Shown here: positions 1 through 9,203 of the stretch, piece by piece
How positions within the stretch are numbered: position 1 is the first letter of the stretch
How the letters are laid out: the number at the start of each line of letters is the position of its first letter
Origin: SAR324 cluster bacterium
GTDB taxonomy: Bacteria; SAR324; XYD2-FULL-50-16
Length of the DNA: 64,000 nt
Direction: 5' to 3'
Assembly: GCA_028282885.1 (NCBI GenBank)
Contig: JANQGX010000056.1
Span: 124,001-188,000, forward strand
The notes under the pieces: model-generated
Databases searched by the model: none
Seen by the model: only the letters and a program-made list of their open reading frames with translations
Told to the model about the DNA's origin: nothing
Translations under genes and position numbers: made by a program

Positions 1-107
1 CAGTTTGGGATAAGGTTATCGAAACGTTGAAATTTGTGAATTGCCAATGATTGATGGCGAAGAACTGCTCTCCGGATACCAACGGCACATCTAACGGACA
101 AGATCCC

Positions 108-431
108 ATGAGTGAGATCGAAAACAACCGGAATCCCCTGTCTGATCAGGAGTTGCAGGATAAGATAAAAAATGAGACAGCTCCCCTTCCCTGGCAGGAT
201 TTACAGATTGCTTTTGCCAGGGGAATTGTGATCCTTGTATCCCAGCCATTAGATCTGGCCGATGTTGCTTACCAGGTTTCAAAAAACAATACGGATCAGG
301 TCAATCGCTGGATGGAGGAAGGAAAACTATCCCACGTCAGGGACGATCAGGCTCTTGAGTGGTTCAACAACCAATCCGAACTCCTGACGACCATTGTCAA
401 ACCATGGGTGTTGATTCAGGAGCTCAAGTGA
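108..431 (+). CDS. DUF2288 family protein
   Basis: A small soluble protein of about 107 residues. The core pattern (PWQDLQIAFARG, then LDLADVAYQV, then a C-terminal KPWVLIQE) matches what I know of the DUF2288 family, which has no assigned function. The frame is open further upstream to a TTG/ATG pair at 51/54. I prefer the ATG at 108 because it gives the usual family length of about 100 residues and the upstream 19 residues are low complexity. No good ribosome binding site decides between them. It stands alone, convergent with the FabH-like gene. The family call is confident; the start is not. Confidence 0.7.
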   Translation: MSEIENNRNPLSDQELQDKIKNETAPLPWQDLQIAFARGIVILVSQPLDLADVAYQVSKNNTDQVNRWMEEGKLSHVRDDQALEWFNNQSELLTTIVKPWVLIQELK

Positions 432-535
432 TTCCTGCAAATGATGTGACGAGTTGCGGTCAAATTGTATGAAGACGTCACCACCGACAAATCAACCGTG
501 ATGCCTGCTGTGCAACTTTCAGGAATAACAAAGAT

Positions 536-1543
536 TCAGGGCATTCTGTAGATCACCCCACCCCAGGTTAGACCCGCACCCAAACCGACAAACATAATCG
601 TATCACCGGACTTCAGTTTTTTCATTTCCATCAGTTCATCAAAAGCAATTGGAATAGTTGCAGCGGTGGTGTTTCCGTACTGCTGAATATTGTTATACAT
701 CTTTTCCTCGGGAATACCCATTCGTTCCCGATAGGCCTCGTTGATTCTCAGGTTGGCTTGGTGGGGAATCACCATATCCAGATCCTCTATTTCAATGTTT
801 GCCCTGGAAAGCAACTCCTCGGTCACTACTGGCAAGCGGGTGACCGCCAGTTTGAATACGGTTTTTCCGTCCATAAAAGGAAAATGCTCCTTGTTCGCCA
901 TCACCTCCGGACTGATTGCCTTGCCGGACTTTCGAGCGGGCATTCCAACTCTTAATGCCTGTGAATGCCTTCCATCCGCGTGTAAAATGGATGTGATGAT
1001 ACCAACCTCCGCATCGCTTTCGACAGCTTCCAGGCAAACCGCACCTGCCCCGTCTGCGAATATCACCGCCGTGTCCCGATTCTCGGTTGTCAGTTCCAGA
1101 TAGCGACTCTGAAACTCAGCACCCACCAATAGTATTTTCGCAGCCTTTCCACTTTTGATGTATGCATCACAAATCTCCAAACCATGCAAAAAACCGGTGC
1201 ACTGCTGACGAATATCCAGCGCAGGAACGTTTTTCGCACCCAATCGATTCTGCAAAAAAGGTCCTGATCCCGGAACATTGACATCCGGCGTCATGGTGGC
1301 AAAAACAATCAGATCCAGTTCCTCCGGACTCCAGCCTGCCCGCTCAAGGGCAATAATCGAGGCCTCGTAAGCCAGATCCGACGCGCCCACATCTTCTCCC
1401 TCCTCCACCCAGTACCTGGCTTCAATCCCGGTGCGCTGGACAATCCATTCGTTGGAAGTATCCATGTACTGTGTCAGATCTTCGTTGGTTACATGCCGGT
1501 CCGGAACATACCTGCCGGTACTTTTTATAATTGATCGTATCAT
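536..1543 (-). CDS. 3-oxoacyl-ACP synthase III (FabH/KASIII) family enzyme
   Basis: A 335-residue thiolase-fold ketosynthase of FabH size. The catalytic triad is visible as Cys115 (RQQCTGF), His261 (PHQANLR) and Asn291 (YGNTTAA). FabH condenses an acyl-CoA starter with malonyl-ACP to begin fatty acid synthesis. The gene is monocistronic here, divergent from the TetR gene and not beside other fab genes, so a secondary role is equally possible. Candidates are olefin or hydroxy-ketone formation, or use of an unusual branched starter from the neighbouring acyl-CoA pathway. The residue after the active cysteine region, GFLHGLE, differs from the common GF-x-YAL pattern. Family is certain; substrate is not. 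Confidence 0.88.
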   Translation of the reverse strand: MIRSIIKSTGRYVPDRHVTNEDLTQYMDTSNEWIVQRTGIEARYWVEEGEDVGASDLAYEASIIALERAGWSPEELDLIVFATMTPDVNVPGSGPFLQNRLGAKNVPALDIRQQCTGFLHGLEICDAYIKSGKAAKILLVGAEFQSRYLELTTENRDTAVIFADGAGAVCLEAVESDAEVGIITSILHADGRHSQALRVGMPARKSGKAISPEVMANKEHFPFMDGKTVFKLAVTRLPVVTEELLSRANIEIEDLDMVIPHQANLRINEAYRERMGIPEEKMYNNIQQYGNTTAATIPIAFDELMEMKKLKSGDTIMFVGLGAGLTWGGVIYRMP

Positions 1544-1919
1544 GAAGGGGATCCGTGTTGTCTGTATATTGAGCGGGTGGATTTACCGGCAAACCTGAAT
1601 TTAACGCAGCAAATCGTAAGTATCAGGGGAAATCATATGTAATCGGCCCCCATCGGTCAAGAATAGATCACCCCCCTTGCTGATGAGACATCAGGTTTTT
1701 TCACTCCAGTCTATCAAGACCTGCTCGTCAACAAGAGCTGATTTGATTCTACCACACTACGCGCTCATCACATTCAACTTGACAAGAAGAGAGGAGTTAA
1801 CTAAGTTTGATTCAAACATTGAATCTCATTCAATAAAATATTCATGTTCAGTTTTCAAGTCAGATTTAAGCCGAAGATTTAAATTCCTGGCTTAAAGCAA
1901 TCAACCGGGAACGGGGTTC
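1544..1919. other. Intergenic region between divergent FabH-like and TetR genes
   Basis: 376 bases with no convincing gene. It carries the overlapping operator-like dyads at 1809-1834 and must hold the promoters of both divergent genes. A 72-codon open frame starting at 1677 has no recognisable features and is rejected. Confidence 0.6.
1809..1834. promoter_or_regulatory. Two overlapping TTGAAT-type dyads, probable TetR operator
   Basis: Two perfect inverted repeats share one arm. GATTCAA-ACA-TTGAATC spans 1809-1825, and ATTGAAT-CTC-ATTCAAT spans 1818-1834. Both have 7-base arms and a 3-base centre. The site lies about 85 bases before the TetR start. Operators of fatty-acid-responsive TetR regulators such as Bacillus FadR are built from TGAATGA/TCATTCA half-sites, which look similar. 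I infer autoregulation of the TetR gene and control of the downstream acyl-CoA operon. Confidence 0.6.
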
Positions 1920-2588
1920 ATGGAAAAAACATCCGCGGCAAAAAACGGGGAAGTACTATCCCGAAGTGCTCTGAGACGGCAGAGAGAAAGAGAGGAGAGG
2001 TATCAGACCATTCTCAAGGCAGCAGAATCTATGTTCGTCAAAGAGGGTTATCACCAGACGAGTATTAACAAAATTGCCGATCTGGCAGAAGTATCGGTCG
2101 GTACAGTCTATTTTTACTTCAAAAATAAGGAGGACCTGCTGATTCAGCTCCTGGATGAAATCAGTTATCTTTTTCGATCGCGGGTGGGAGCCGAATTTCG
2201 CAATGCCGATTCAACCCTGGAAGGATTCATGAATGCTGGGCATATGTTTTTTGATGAGTTCTGTAATAAGTATCCCGAAAAGGTTGCCATCATGTATCGC
2301 GAATCCATCGGGCAGAGCCCATTGGTCGACCAATACAGGGAGAAATTGCACAACAAGAGTATTCAGGATATCAGTGCTGCGCTTAAGCGCATGAGTGAAA
2401 ACATGAACTTTCGCTTTCCCAGCGAAGAATCCATTGAAGTCATCGCTGTCTGTATTATGGGAATATATCAAAATATCGCTTCACACTACATGGTTTCAAA
2501 AGAGAGACCTAAAAACCTGGAAAAAATCGGCAGAAATGCGGTCAGTTTTCTGGTGGGGGGAATCCGAGACATGTGTGGACTTCGTTAA
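1920..2588 (+). CDS. TetR/AcrR family regulator of the acyl-CoA operon
   Basis: A 222-residue TetR-type repressor. The N-terminal helix-turn-helix covers about residues 28-75, with the hallmark sequence INKIADLAEVSVGTVYFYF, and is followed by an all-helical ligand domain. It is the first gene of the plus-strand run, 54 bases ahead of the carboxyltransferase gene, and has the paired dyads at 1809-1834 upstream. By position it most likely senses an acyl-CoA and derepresses the pathway genes that follow. A GGGG run precedes the ATG. Family is certain; the effector is inference. Confidence 0.88.
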   Translation: MEKTSAAKNGEVLSRSALRRQREREERYQTILKAAESMFVKEGYHQTSINKIADLAEVSVGTVYFYFKNKEDLLIQLLDEISYLFRSRVGAEFRNADSTLEGFMNAGHMFFDEFCNKYPEKVAIMYRESIGQSPLVDQYREKLHNKSIQDISAALKRMSENMNFRFPSEESIEVIAVCIMGIYQNIASHYMVSKERPKNLEKIGRNAVSFLVGGIRDMCGLR

Positions 2589-2642
2589 AACATCCAACCG
2601 GGAAGACTCCCAATGTAAACACTTAATCAATCAGGGATGGAT

Positions 2643-4259
2643 ATGAACGTTATTGAAACAAAAATCGATAAGAATTCAGACCAATACAAAAAAAACTATG
2701 AGGACATGAAGGTTCTTGTTGACGAACTTCACAACGAGTTGAAGCGTTCGGCCGACGAGAGATCTCCCAAAGCAATTGAGAGGGAGAAGCAGTCAGGCAA
2801 ACTCCCGGCCAAAAAGAAGCTGGAATTATTACTGGACAAAAACACCGCTTTTCTGGAGATTGCTCCACTGGCCGCAAAGGGGCTTTACGATGGAAAAATA
2901 CACAAGGCGGGCTACATTTCCGGGATCGGAATGATAGAGGGCAGGGAGGTTGGCATCGCTGTCAACGACGCCACTATCAAGGGCGGATCCATGTACCCGA
3001 TGGGTGTGAAAAAGGGTCTGCGCATGCAGGCTGTCTGCATGGAGAACCGGTTGCCTGCTGTTAACCTGATTGATTCTGCCGGCGCCTACCTGCCCATGCA
3101 ATCAGAGATATTCCCGGATTTGTGGGATGGAGGTCGGACGTTTTATAACCAGGCCATGATGTCCAAAATGGGGATTCCGCAGATTGCGGCTGTGATGGGT
3201 CTGTGCACGGCAGGCGGTGCGTACGGAGTTGCCATGTGTGATGAGATTGTCCATGTCAAGGGTCATGGCGCCATCTTCCTTGGAGGTCCGCCTCTTGTGA
3301 AGGCCGCAACGGGTGAGGAAGTTACTGCCGATGAATTGGGCGGACCCAACCTCCACTGCATTGAATCGGGTGTATCAGATTACGTCGCCGAAGATGATGC
3401 CCATGCCATTCAGATCATACGACAGATTGTTAAAAATCTGCCGGAGCCGGACAAGGCGAAACTGACCATGAAGGAGCCCAAACCGCCGATTTACGACCCG
3501 GAGGAACTCTACGGTATTGTCAGTCCGGATCTCAGCAAACCTTTTGATATTCGTGAAGTCATTGCAAGAATGGTGGATGGCAGCGAATTTCTTGAGTTCA
3601 AGGAACTGTTCGGAACAACCATGGTTTGCGGATGGGCGCATATTCATGGCTTTCCGGTCGGAATACTCGGGAATAACGGGGTGCTGTTCTCAGACAGTGC
3701 CTTAAAAGCCACCCAGTTTATCCAGATCTGTGACAAACGGAAAATCCCTTTGCTCTTCTTGCAGAACATAACCGGATTTATCATCGGTAAAGCCTATGAG
3801 CAGAGCGGCATTACCAAGAATGGTCATAAGATGGTGAACGCAGTCTCCACTGCTTCAGTTCCCAAACTCACGGTGATCGTTGGGGCTTCGTTTGGAGCCG
3901 GTAACTATGCAATGTGCGGCAGAGCCTATTCACCAAGATTTCTCTGGATGTGGCCCAATGCACAAATAGGTGTAATGGGGGGCGAACAGGCTGCGGATGT
4001 TCTGGTCTCCATTACCAACGATCAGAATGAGCGATTGGGAAAACCATCGTTGACCAAAGAGGAAGTGGATTTTATCAGACAACCGGTGATCGAAAATGCC
4101 CTGAAAGAAGGGAATGCATACTACAGCACAGCTCAATTGTGGGATGACGGGATTTTGGATCCGGCAAAAACGAGGGATACCCTGGGTCTGGCTATTTCAG
4201 CCGCCCTGAATGCACCCATCAGGGATGATGAATACGGACACGGTATCTTCCGCATGTAG
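2643..4259 (+). CDS. MCC/GCC-type acyl-CoA carboxylase, carboxyltransferase (beta) subunit
   Basis: About 538 residues with two crotonase-like halves. Numbered from the upstream ATG at 2637, the oxyanion-loop signatures are G188-LCTAGGAY and G416-ASFGAGNY. It transfers the carboxyl group from carboxybiotin to an acyl-CoA. The DSAGAYLPMQ and QNITGFIIG blocks, the SPRFLWMWPNA stretch and the GIFRM end follow human MCCC2 and LiuB/AtuC closely, not propionyl-CoA carboxylase. Methylcrotonyl-CoA or geranyl-CoA-like substrates are therefore likely; I cannot separate them by eye. I use the ATG at 2643 because the AGGG ahead is 6 bases away, whereas it abuts the ATG at 2637. Partner subunits are the next two genes. 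Confidence 0.9.
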   Translation: MNVIETKIDKNSDQYKKNYEDMKVLVDELHNELKRSADERSPKAIEREKQSGKLPAKKKLELLLDKNTAFLEIAPLAAKGLYDGKIHKAGYISGIGMIEGREVGIAVNDATIKGGSMYPMGVKKGLRMQAVCMENRLPAVNLIDSAGAYLPMQSEIFPDLWDGGRTFYNQAMMSKMGIPQIAAVMGLCTAGGAYGVAMCDEIVHVKGHGAIFLGGPPLVKAATGEEVTADELGGPNLHCIESGVSDYVAEDDAHAIQIIRQIVKNLPEPDKAKLTMKEPKPPIYDPEELYGIVSPDLSKPFDIREVIARMVDGSEFLEFKELFGTTMVCGWAHIHGFPVGILGNNGVLFSDSALKATQFIQICDKRKIPLLFLQNITGFIIGKAYEQSGITKNGHKMVNAVSTASVPKLTVIVGASFGAGNYAMCGRAYSPRFLWMWPNAQIGVMGGEQAADVLVSITNDQNERLGKPSLTKEEVDFIRQPVIENALKEGNAYYSTAQLWDDGILDPAKTRDTLGLAISAALNAPIRDDEYGHGIFRM

Positions 4260-4454
4260 CCCGGGAAGGCCATTGCTGTTTAGAAGCACTGAAAATCAAC
4301 CCCTGGATTCGTCCCAATAGATCAAGCCGGATATAAAAAAAAAATTAACAAGCAGGATGGGACGGATTCGTTGCAAAGCAAAAGTTGTTGTTCAGACAAG
4401 TTGTTTACTACGGAAAAAGAAGCCGGCAAAACAGGATAATTACTGGAGAACCTG

Positions 4455-5948
4455 ATGTTTAAAAAAATACTGATTGCCAACCGGGGAGAAATTGCCAGAA
4501 GGGTTTTGTTCACCTGCAGGGAGATGGGAATTGAAACCGTGGCGATATACTCGGAAGTTGATAGAAAAGCGATTCATGTAGTTGAAGCTGATGAAGCGGT
4601 CTGCCTGGGAGAAGCGGAACCCTCGCAGAGTTATCTGAATATTGACAAAATCATGGATGCAGCCAAATCCACCGGGGCTGAAGCCATTCATCCCGGGTAC
4701 GGCTTTCTGGCAGAAAATTCGGAATTTGCCGGTCGGTGCCAGCAGGAGGGAATTATATTTATCGGACCGCCGGCAGGTGTCATACGGGACCTAGGCGATA
4801 AAATCACGGCACGCAATATTATGCTGAAAGGTGGCGTTCCGGTAATTCCGGGCATGACGCAGGCGGAACCAGACCCCAAAGCCATAGCCCTTGAAGCGGA
4901 GAAAATTGGATATCCTGTACTCATCAAGGCTTCAGCAGGTGGGGGTGGCAAAGGAATCAGGGTTGTCCGAACTGCCGAAGAGATTGAGGACTCCTGCATG
5001 GCAGCTTCCAGGGAAGCCCTGTCAGCATTTGGAGACGGAACCATCTATCTTGAGAAATTCTTTGATAAAGCCAAGCATATCGAGTTTCAGATTCTGGCAG
5101 ATCAATTTGGAAACGCAATACATGTATTGGAAAGAGAGTGCTCTATTCAAAGACGCCATCAAAAAATCATCGAAGAGACACCATCTCCTGCTGTCGATGA
5201 TGACCTTCGGGAGCAAATGGGAAATGCGGCTGTAGCCGCAGCAAAGGCATCGGGTTATGTCAATGCCGGAACCGTTGAGTTTCTCTTGGATGAACAGAAG
5301 AACTTCTATTTTCTGGAAGTCAATACCCGATTGCAGGTCGAACATCCGATTACCGAGATGATTACGGGAATCGATCTGGTCAGGCAGCAGCTCAAAATAG
5401 CCTCCGGGGAGGAACTTGAAATCCGGCAGGAACAGGTTAAAGGCCGTGGACATGCAATCGAATGCCGTGTCTATGCGGAGGACCCGGAGAACAACTTTTA
5501 CCCATCACCCGGAAAGATCATACACATGGAAGAACCATCGGGACCGGGAGTGAGAAATGATTGTGGTGTCTATTCAGGGTTTGAGGTCCCCATGGATTAC
5601 GACCCGATCATCTCCAAACTGATCACTCATGCCGAGGACAGGGATCAGAATATCCAGCGCATGATTAAGTCACTGAAAAACTACATTCTGCTGGGAGTCA
5701 AGACCCCTATTCCGTTTCTGATTGATGTTCTTCAATCCGAAGCCTTCGGGAAGGGAGAGGTGTTCACCGATTTTATCGATACACACTTTTCATCCTGGAA
5801 GCCGGAGTTCGGCGATGCGGATCTGGCCAGAATAGCATACATCGTGGATGAGATGAATGCTTCAAGACGAAAAGCGGAAACAGGGACCGTGACCAACCTA
5901 GTACCATCCCCTTTTTCTACCTTGGGTAATTGGCGGCTTACAAAATAA
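4455..5948 (+). CDS. Acyl-CoA carboxylase biotin carboxylase subunit (stand-alone)
   Basis: A 497-residue ATP-grasp enzyme that carboxylates biotin using ATP and bicarbonate. Visible motifs are the glycine loop KASAGGGGKG and the catalytic block E288-V-N290-T-R292-LQVEHP, which keeps AccC numbering. It ends about 50 residues beyond AccC and has no biotin lysine. MCC and GCC alpha subunits normally carry the biotin carboxylase and biotin domains on one chain of about 650 residues; here they are two genes. A GGAG motif 6 bases before the ATG supports the start. The 195-base gap upstream has no clear terminator, so it is probably co-transcribed with the carboxyltransferase. Confidence 0.92.
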   Translation: MFKKILIANRGEIARRVLFTCREMGIETVAIYSEVDRKAIHVVEADEAVCLGEAEPSQSYLNIDKIMDAAKSTGAEAIHPGYGFLAENSEFAGRCQQEGIIFIGPPAGVIRDLGDKITARNIMLKGGVPVIPGMTQAEPDPKAIALEAEKIGYPVLIKASAGGGGKGIRVVRTAEEIEDSCMAASREALSAFGDGTIYLEKFFDKAKHIEFQILADQFGNAIHVLERECSIQRRHQKIIEETPSPAVDDDLREQMGNAAVAAAKASGYVNAGTVEFLLDEQKNFYFLEVNTRLQVEHPITEMITGIDLVRQQLKIASGEELEIRQEQVKGRGHAIECRVYAEDPENNFYPSPGKIIHMEEPSGPGVRNDCGVYSGFEVPMDYDPIISKLITHAEDRDQNIQRMIKSLKNYILLGVKTPIPFLIDVLQSEAFGKGEVFTDFIDTHFSSWKPEFGDADLARIAYIVDEMNASRRKAETGTVTNLVPSPFSTLGNWRLTK

Positions 5949-5961
5949 GGAGAAAATCAGA

Positions 5962-6495
5962 ATGGAATACAAGATTATAGTTCAGGAAGAGACCAAACCG
6001 GTTGAGATTGAACTCCAGGATGAGTTCTCTTTAAAGGCGGCAATCGATGAAACAACTTATGACGTAAAGTACTCGCTTGTTTCCGATAGACAAATCTGCC
6101 TGTCAGTGGATGGCAAGTCTGTCAATGCTTATGTGGCTGACCTGCCTGAAGGAAAATCCGTTATTATTAATGGCATTGCTTATCTCGTTCAGGATGCCGA
6201 CCTGCTGGCACAAAGTCAGGTGAAAAAAAGCTCTGATAGCGGCATGCCTGAAGAGATAACCCCGGTTACCCCTTCGGTCGTGGTGACAGTGCTGGTTAAG
6301 GAAGGCGACAGTGTGGAAAAGGGCCAAGGAGTTATTGTCTTGTCTGCCATGAAAATGGAAACGACACTCAATGCTCCATTTTCTGGAACTGTAACTGCCA
6401 TTAAGGTCAGTGAGGGAGACAAGGTTGCGCCAGGGGAGATTCTGGTGGATATTGAAAAAGCCGAGTCTGATGAAGAATCAGAGGAAGTCAATTGA
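5962..6495 (+). CDS. Biotin carboxyl carrier protein (stand-alone)
   Basis: A 177-residue carrier. The C-terminal biotinyl/lipoyl fold (about residues 100-168) holds the biotinylation site SAMKMET with Lys131. The first 90 residues form a separate beta-rich part that could be the binding domain seen between the biotin carboxylase and carrier regions of fused alpha subunits, split off with it. The gene starts 13 bases after the biotin carboxylase stop, so the two are translationally close. The tail is acidic (DEESEEVN). It would shuttle carboxybiotin between the two preceding enzymes. Confidence 0.9.
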   Translation: MEYKIIVQEETKPVEIELQDEFSLKAAIDETTYDVKYSLVSDRQICLSVDGKSVNAYVADLPEGKSVIINGIAYLVQDADLLAQSQVKKSSDSGMPEEITPVTPSVVVTVLVKEGDSVEKGQGVIVLSAMKMETTLNAPFSGTVTAIKVSEGDKVAPGEILVDIEKAESDEESEEVN

Positions 6496-6562
6496 TTCAT
6501 AAAATCAAAGAGTAACTCATTAAAGACATTCATTCAGCTACAATACTTGAAAGGAGAGACAC

Positions 6563-7333
6563 ATGTCTGAACAGGAAATGACCTATCGGGTCGAAAACAG
6601 GGTAGCCTACCTGACCATCAATCGGGAGGCAAAAAGGAATTCCATCAGTGCGGAAGTCACCAGACTTTGTCATTCCTATCTGGATGAAGCGGAAAAAGAT
6701 GAAAATGTCAGGGTTGTGTGCATCACCGGTGCCGGTGAAAAAGCATTCTGTTCAGGAGCTGACCTTGGGGGAAACATTGGAAGCGAAGGACTGGATGCCT
6801 TCCAGGAATATGCAAATCTACTGAAGAAGATCAGCAGCTACCCTAAACCGACTGTAGCCAGGGTGAACGGGTACTGTTTGGCAGGCGGAACAGGGTTCAT
6901 GCTCTCCTGCGATATTGTGGTTGCAGCAGAACATGCCAAGTTCGGCACGCCGGAAGTCAATGTCGGTCTTTTCCCATTGATGATTGGAGCCCTGATCTTC
7001 CGCAACGTACTTAAGAAAAAAGCCATGGAGATGTGTCTGCTGGGCGAAAAACTGACTGCAGACCAGGCTCTCGAAATGGGAATGGTAACCCGAGTTGTTC
7101 CATCCGACAAACTGGATGAGGAGGTAAACGGAATTCTGGAAAACCTGGCAAAAAAGAGCCCGATTGGAATGAAAATAGGTAAAGAGGCATTCTATAAAAT
7201 GAGTGATATGCCATTTGAAGAAGGAATCGATTTCCTGGCCAGCCAACTGGGAGTTATCGCCTCCACCGAAGATGCCAAAGAAGGGATCATGGCTTTCCTG
7301 GAAAAAAGGGAACCGGATTTCAAAGGGAGATGA
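6563..7333 (+). CDS. Enoyl-CoA hydratase/isomerase (crotonase) family protein
   Basis: A 256-residue crotonase. The oxyanion-hole segments are FCSGADL (about residue 62) and YCLAGGTGF (about 104). Aligning to rat enoyl-CoA hydratase, Glu131 (TPEVNVG) matches catalytic Glu164, but Gly111 stands where Glu144 is expected. Acid-base chemistry may thus differ from simple hydration. In LiuC/AtuE-type pathways this position hydrates the glutaconyl-CoA product of the carboxylase, which is the most natural role here. AGGAGAG precedes the ATG. Family is certain; reaction is inferred from neighbours. Confidence 0.85.
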   Translation: MSEQEMTYRVENRVAYLTINREAKRNSISAEVTRLCHSYLDEAEKDENVRVVCITGAGEKAFCSGADLGGNIGSEGLDAFQEYANLLKKISSYPKPTVARVNGYCLAGGTGFMLSCDIVVAAEHAKFGTPEVNVGLFPLMIGALIFRNVLKKKAMEMCLLGEKLTADQALEMGMVTRVVPSDKLDEEVNGILENLAKKSPIGMKIGKEAFYKMSDMPFEEGIDFLASQLGVIASTEDAKEGIMAFLEKREPDFKGR

Positions 7334-7364
7334 CAGCCACTAAAACCTAAAGAAAGGAGAGAAC

Positions 7365-9146
7365 ATGACCAGCAAGAAGACATTGCATGATGACAAGCTT
7401 ATCATTGCCAATTCCAGCGGTTTTCTAGGAGATCGATTCAGTGCTGCGAAGGAGATGGTTCAGGGTGGCCCCATTGATTTTCTCACGGGAGACTACCTGG
7501 CGGAACTGACCATGGCCATTCTGTTCAGAAAGGTTCTGAAAAGTCCGGATGGCGGATACGCTTCAACCTTCCTGCGCCAGATGGAAGAGATCATGGGTGA
7601 ATGCATGGACAAAAACATCCGTGTCGTAACCAACGCCGGGGGCTTAAATCCGAAATCGCTGGCAGAAAAACTGGAGACTCTGGCAGGAACACTGGGTATC
7701 AAACCGAAAATCGCCTATATCGAAGGGGATAATATCATGCCCAGAATTCAGGAGCTTCAGGAGAAAGGTGAGCGGTTTACACATCTGGACAAGGGAATAG
7801 ATTTTAAAGATGCCGGAGCCCAGCCCATTACCGCAAATGCCTACCTGGGATGCTGGGGAATTGTAGAAGCGTTGGATCGGGAAGCGGATATTGTAATCGG
7901 CGGCCGTCTGGCAGATGCAGCACTGGTGATGGGACCCGCGGCCTGGAAGTTCGGCTGGAAAAAGAGTGACTGGAATCAGTTAGCAGGTGCAGCAACGGCC
8001 GGTCACATCATTGAATGTAGTGGTCAGGCGACAGGTGGAAACTACTCCTTCATCCATGAAGTCCCCTCCTTTCATAATGTCGGATTTCCCATTGCTGAAA
8101 TGCATGAAGACGGCTCCTCCGTCATTACCAAACATCCGGGAACCGGCGGTCTGGTTTCAGTCGGAACAGTGACGGCGCAATTGATGTACGAAGTACGTGA
8201 ACCGCGTTATTTGACACCGGATGTCGCTGCCCGGTTTGACACCATCCAACTGGCACAGGACGCCCCCGACAGGGTGAGCATCAAAGGAGTTCAGGGAGAG
8301 CCGCCCCCGGCAACAACAAAGGTTTGTATTAACAATATGGGCGGGTACAAGAATTCCATGACTTTCGTTCTCACCGGAATGGACATTGAAGAGAAAGCCA
8401 AGATTCTGGAGGAAACGCTTTTTACCGGCCTGGGGGGTAAAGATCAGTTCCAACAAGTGGATGTTCAACTAATACGTTTGGACAAGGAGAATCCGTCCAC
8501 CAATGAAGAGGCATCGGCTCATCTCAAGGTTTCAGTGCTGGATCCGGACTCCAACAAAGCCGGTCGCACCTTTTCTGCTGCGACTGTTGAACTGGCTCTG
8601 GCAAACATTCCGGGATTCACCATGACCTCACCGCCGGGTAACGGATCACCCGTCATTTTCCACTGGCCTGCCTTGATGGAAGGGAAGAACATCACGCAAA
8701 AGATAGTAATTGGAGTGGAGGAGACAGCTTTGGATTGGCCGAAAACTGAGACAATGGCTGATCCGCCATCTTCCCTGAATATAGATATGCCCGATATCCC
8801 GGACGGAAATAAAATCAAAACGGAACTGGGTCGTGCTTTCGCAACCCGGTCCGGTGATAAAGGGGGCAACGCCAATTTGGGAGTCTGGGGAAAAACCGCA
8901 GAAGCGTATGCTTTTCTCAGCGACTTCCTGAGTGTCGAGAAATTAAAGGAACTGTTACCGGACATGAGTCCGTTTGAGATCGAGCGGTATGAACTACCCA
9001 ATCTTTTCGCACTGAATTTTTATATTAAAGGCGTTTTGGGAGAGGGGGTGGCTGCCTCGGTGCGCAATGATCCCCAGGCCAAGACCCTGGGTGAGTATTT
9101 AAGGGCTAAAATAATAGATCTGCCCGAATCGATAATCGTTAAGTGA
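7365..9146 (+). CDS. AtuA-family protein (DUF1446 plus C-terminal ferredoxin-like domain)
   Basis: A 593-residue protein. Residues about 12-450 form the DUF1446 domain, beginning IIANSSGFLGDR with TGDYLAELTM and a GGRLADAALVMGP stretch. Residues about 485-590 form the short C-terminal domain (AFATRSGDKGGNANLG) typical of AtuA. AtuA is needed for acyclic terpene use in Pseudomonas, but its reaction is unknown. Here it sits between the hydratase and the dehydrogenases, as part of the same module. AAAGGAGAG upstream of the ATG supports the start. The full length suggests it is intact. Confidence 0.87.
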   Translation: MTSKKTLHDDKLIIANSSGFLGDRFSAAKEMVQGGPIDFLTGDYLAELTMAILFRKVLKSPDGGYASTFLRQMEEIMGECMDKNIRVVTNAGGLNPKSLAEKLETLAGTLGIKPKIAYIEGDNIMPRIQELQEKGERFTHLDKGIDFKDAGAQPITANAYLGCWGIVEALDREADIVIGGRLADAALVMGPAAWKFGWKKSDWNQLAGAATAGHIIECSGQATGGNYSFIHEVPSFHNVGFPIAEMHEDGSSVITKHPGTGGLVSVGTVTAQLMYEVREPRYLTPDVAARFDTIQLAQDAPDRVSIKGVQGEPPPATTKVCINNMGGYKNSMTFVLTGMDIEEKAKILEETLFTGLGGKDQFQQVDVQLIRLDKENPSTNEEASAHLKVSVLDPDSNKAGRTFSAATVELALANIPGFTMTSPPGNGSPVIFHWPALMEGKNITQKIVIGVEETALDWPKTETMADPPSSLNIDMPDIPDGNKIKTELGRAFATRSGDKGGNANLGVWGKTAEAYAFLSDFLSVEKLKELLPDMSPFEIERYELPNLFALNFYIKGVLGEGVAASVRNDPQAKTLGEYLRAKIIDLPESIIVK

Positions 9147-9203
9147 AACCATTCCAAACACAACAGGCTATCTATAACCGACAAACAAAAACAGGAGTTC
9201 ACC

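Noticed and set aside
1677..1895. 72-codon open frame between FabH-like and TetR genes
   Set aside because: No ribosome site, no family match, and it runs through the operator-like dyads.
8519..9001. Minus-strand open frame of 160 codons
   Set aside because: Shadow of the AtuA C-terminal region, which carries its conserved GDKGGNANLG motif on the plus strand.
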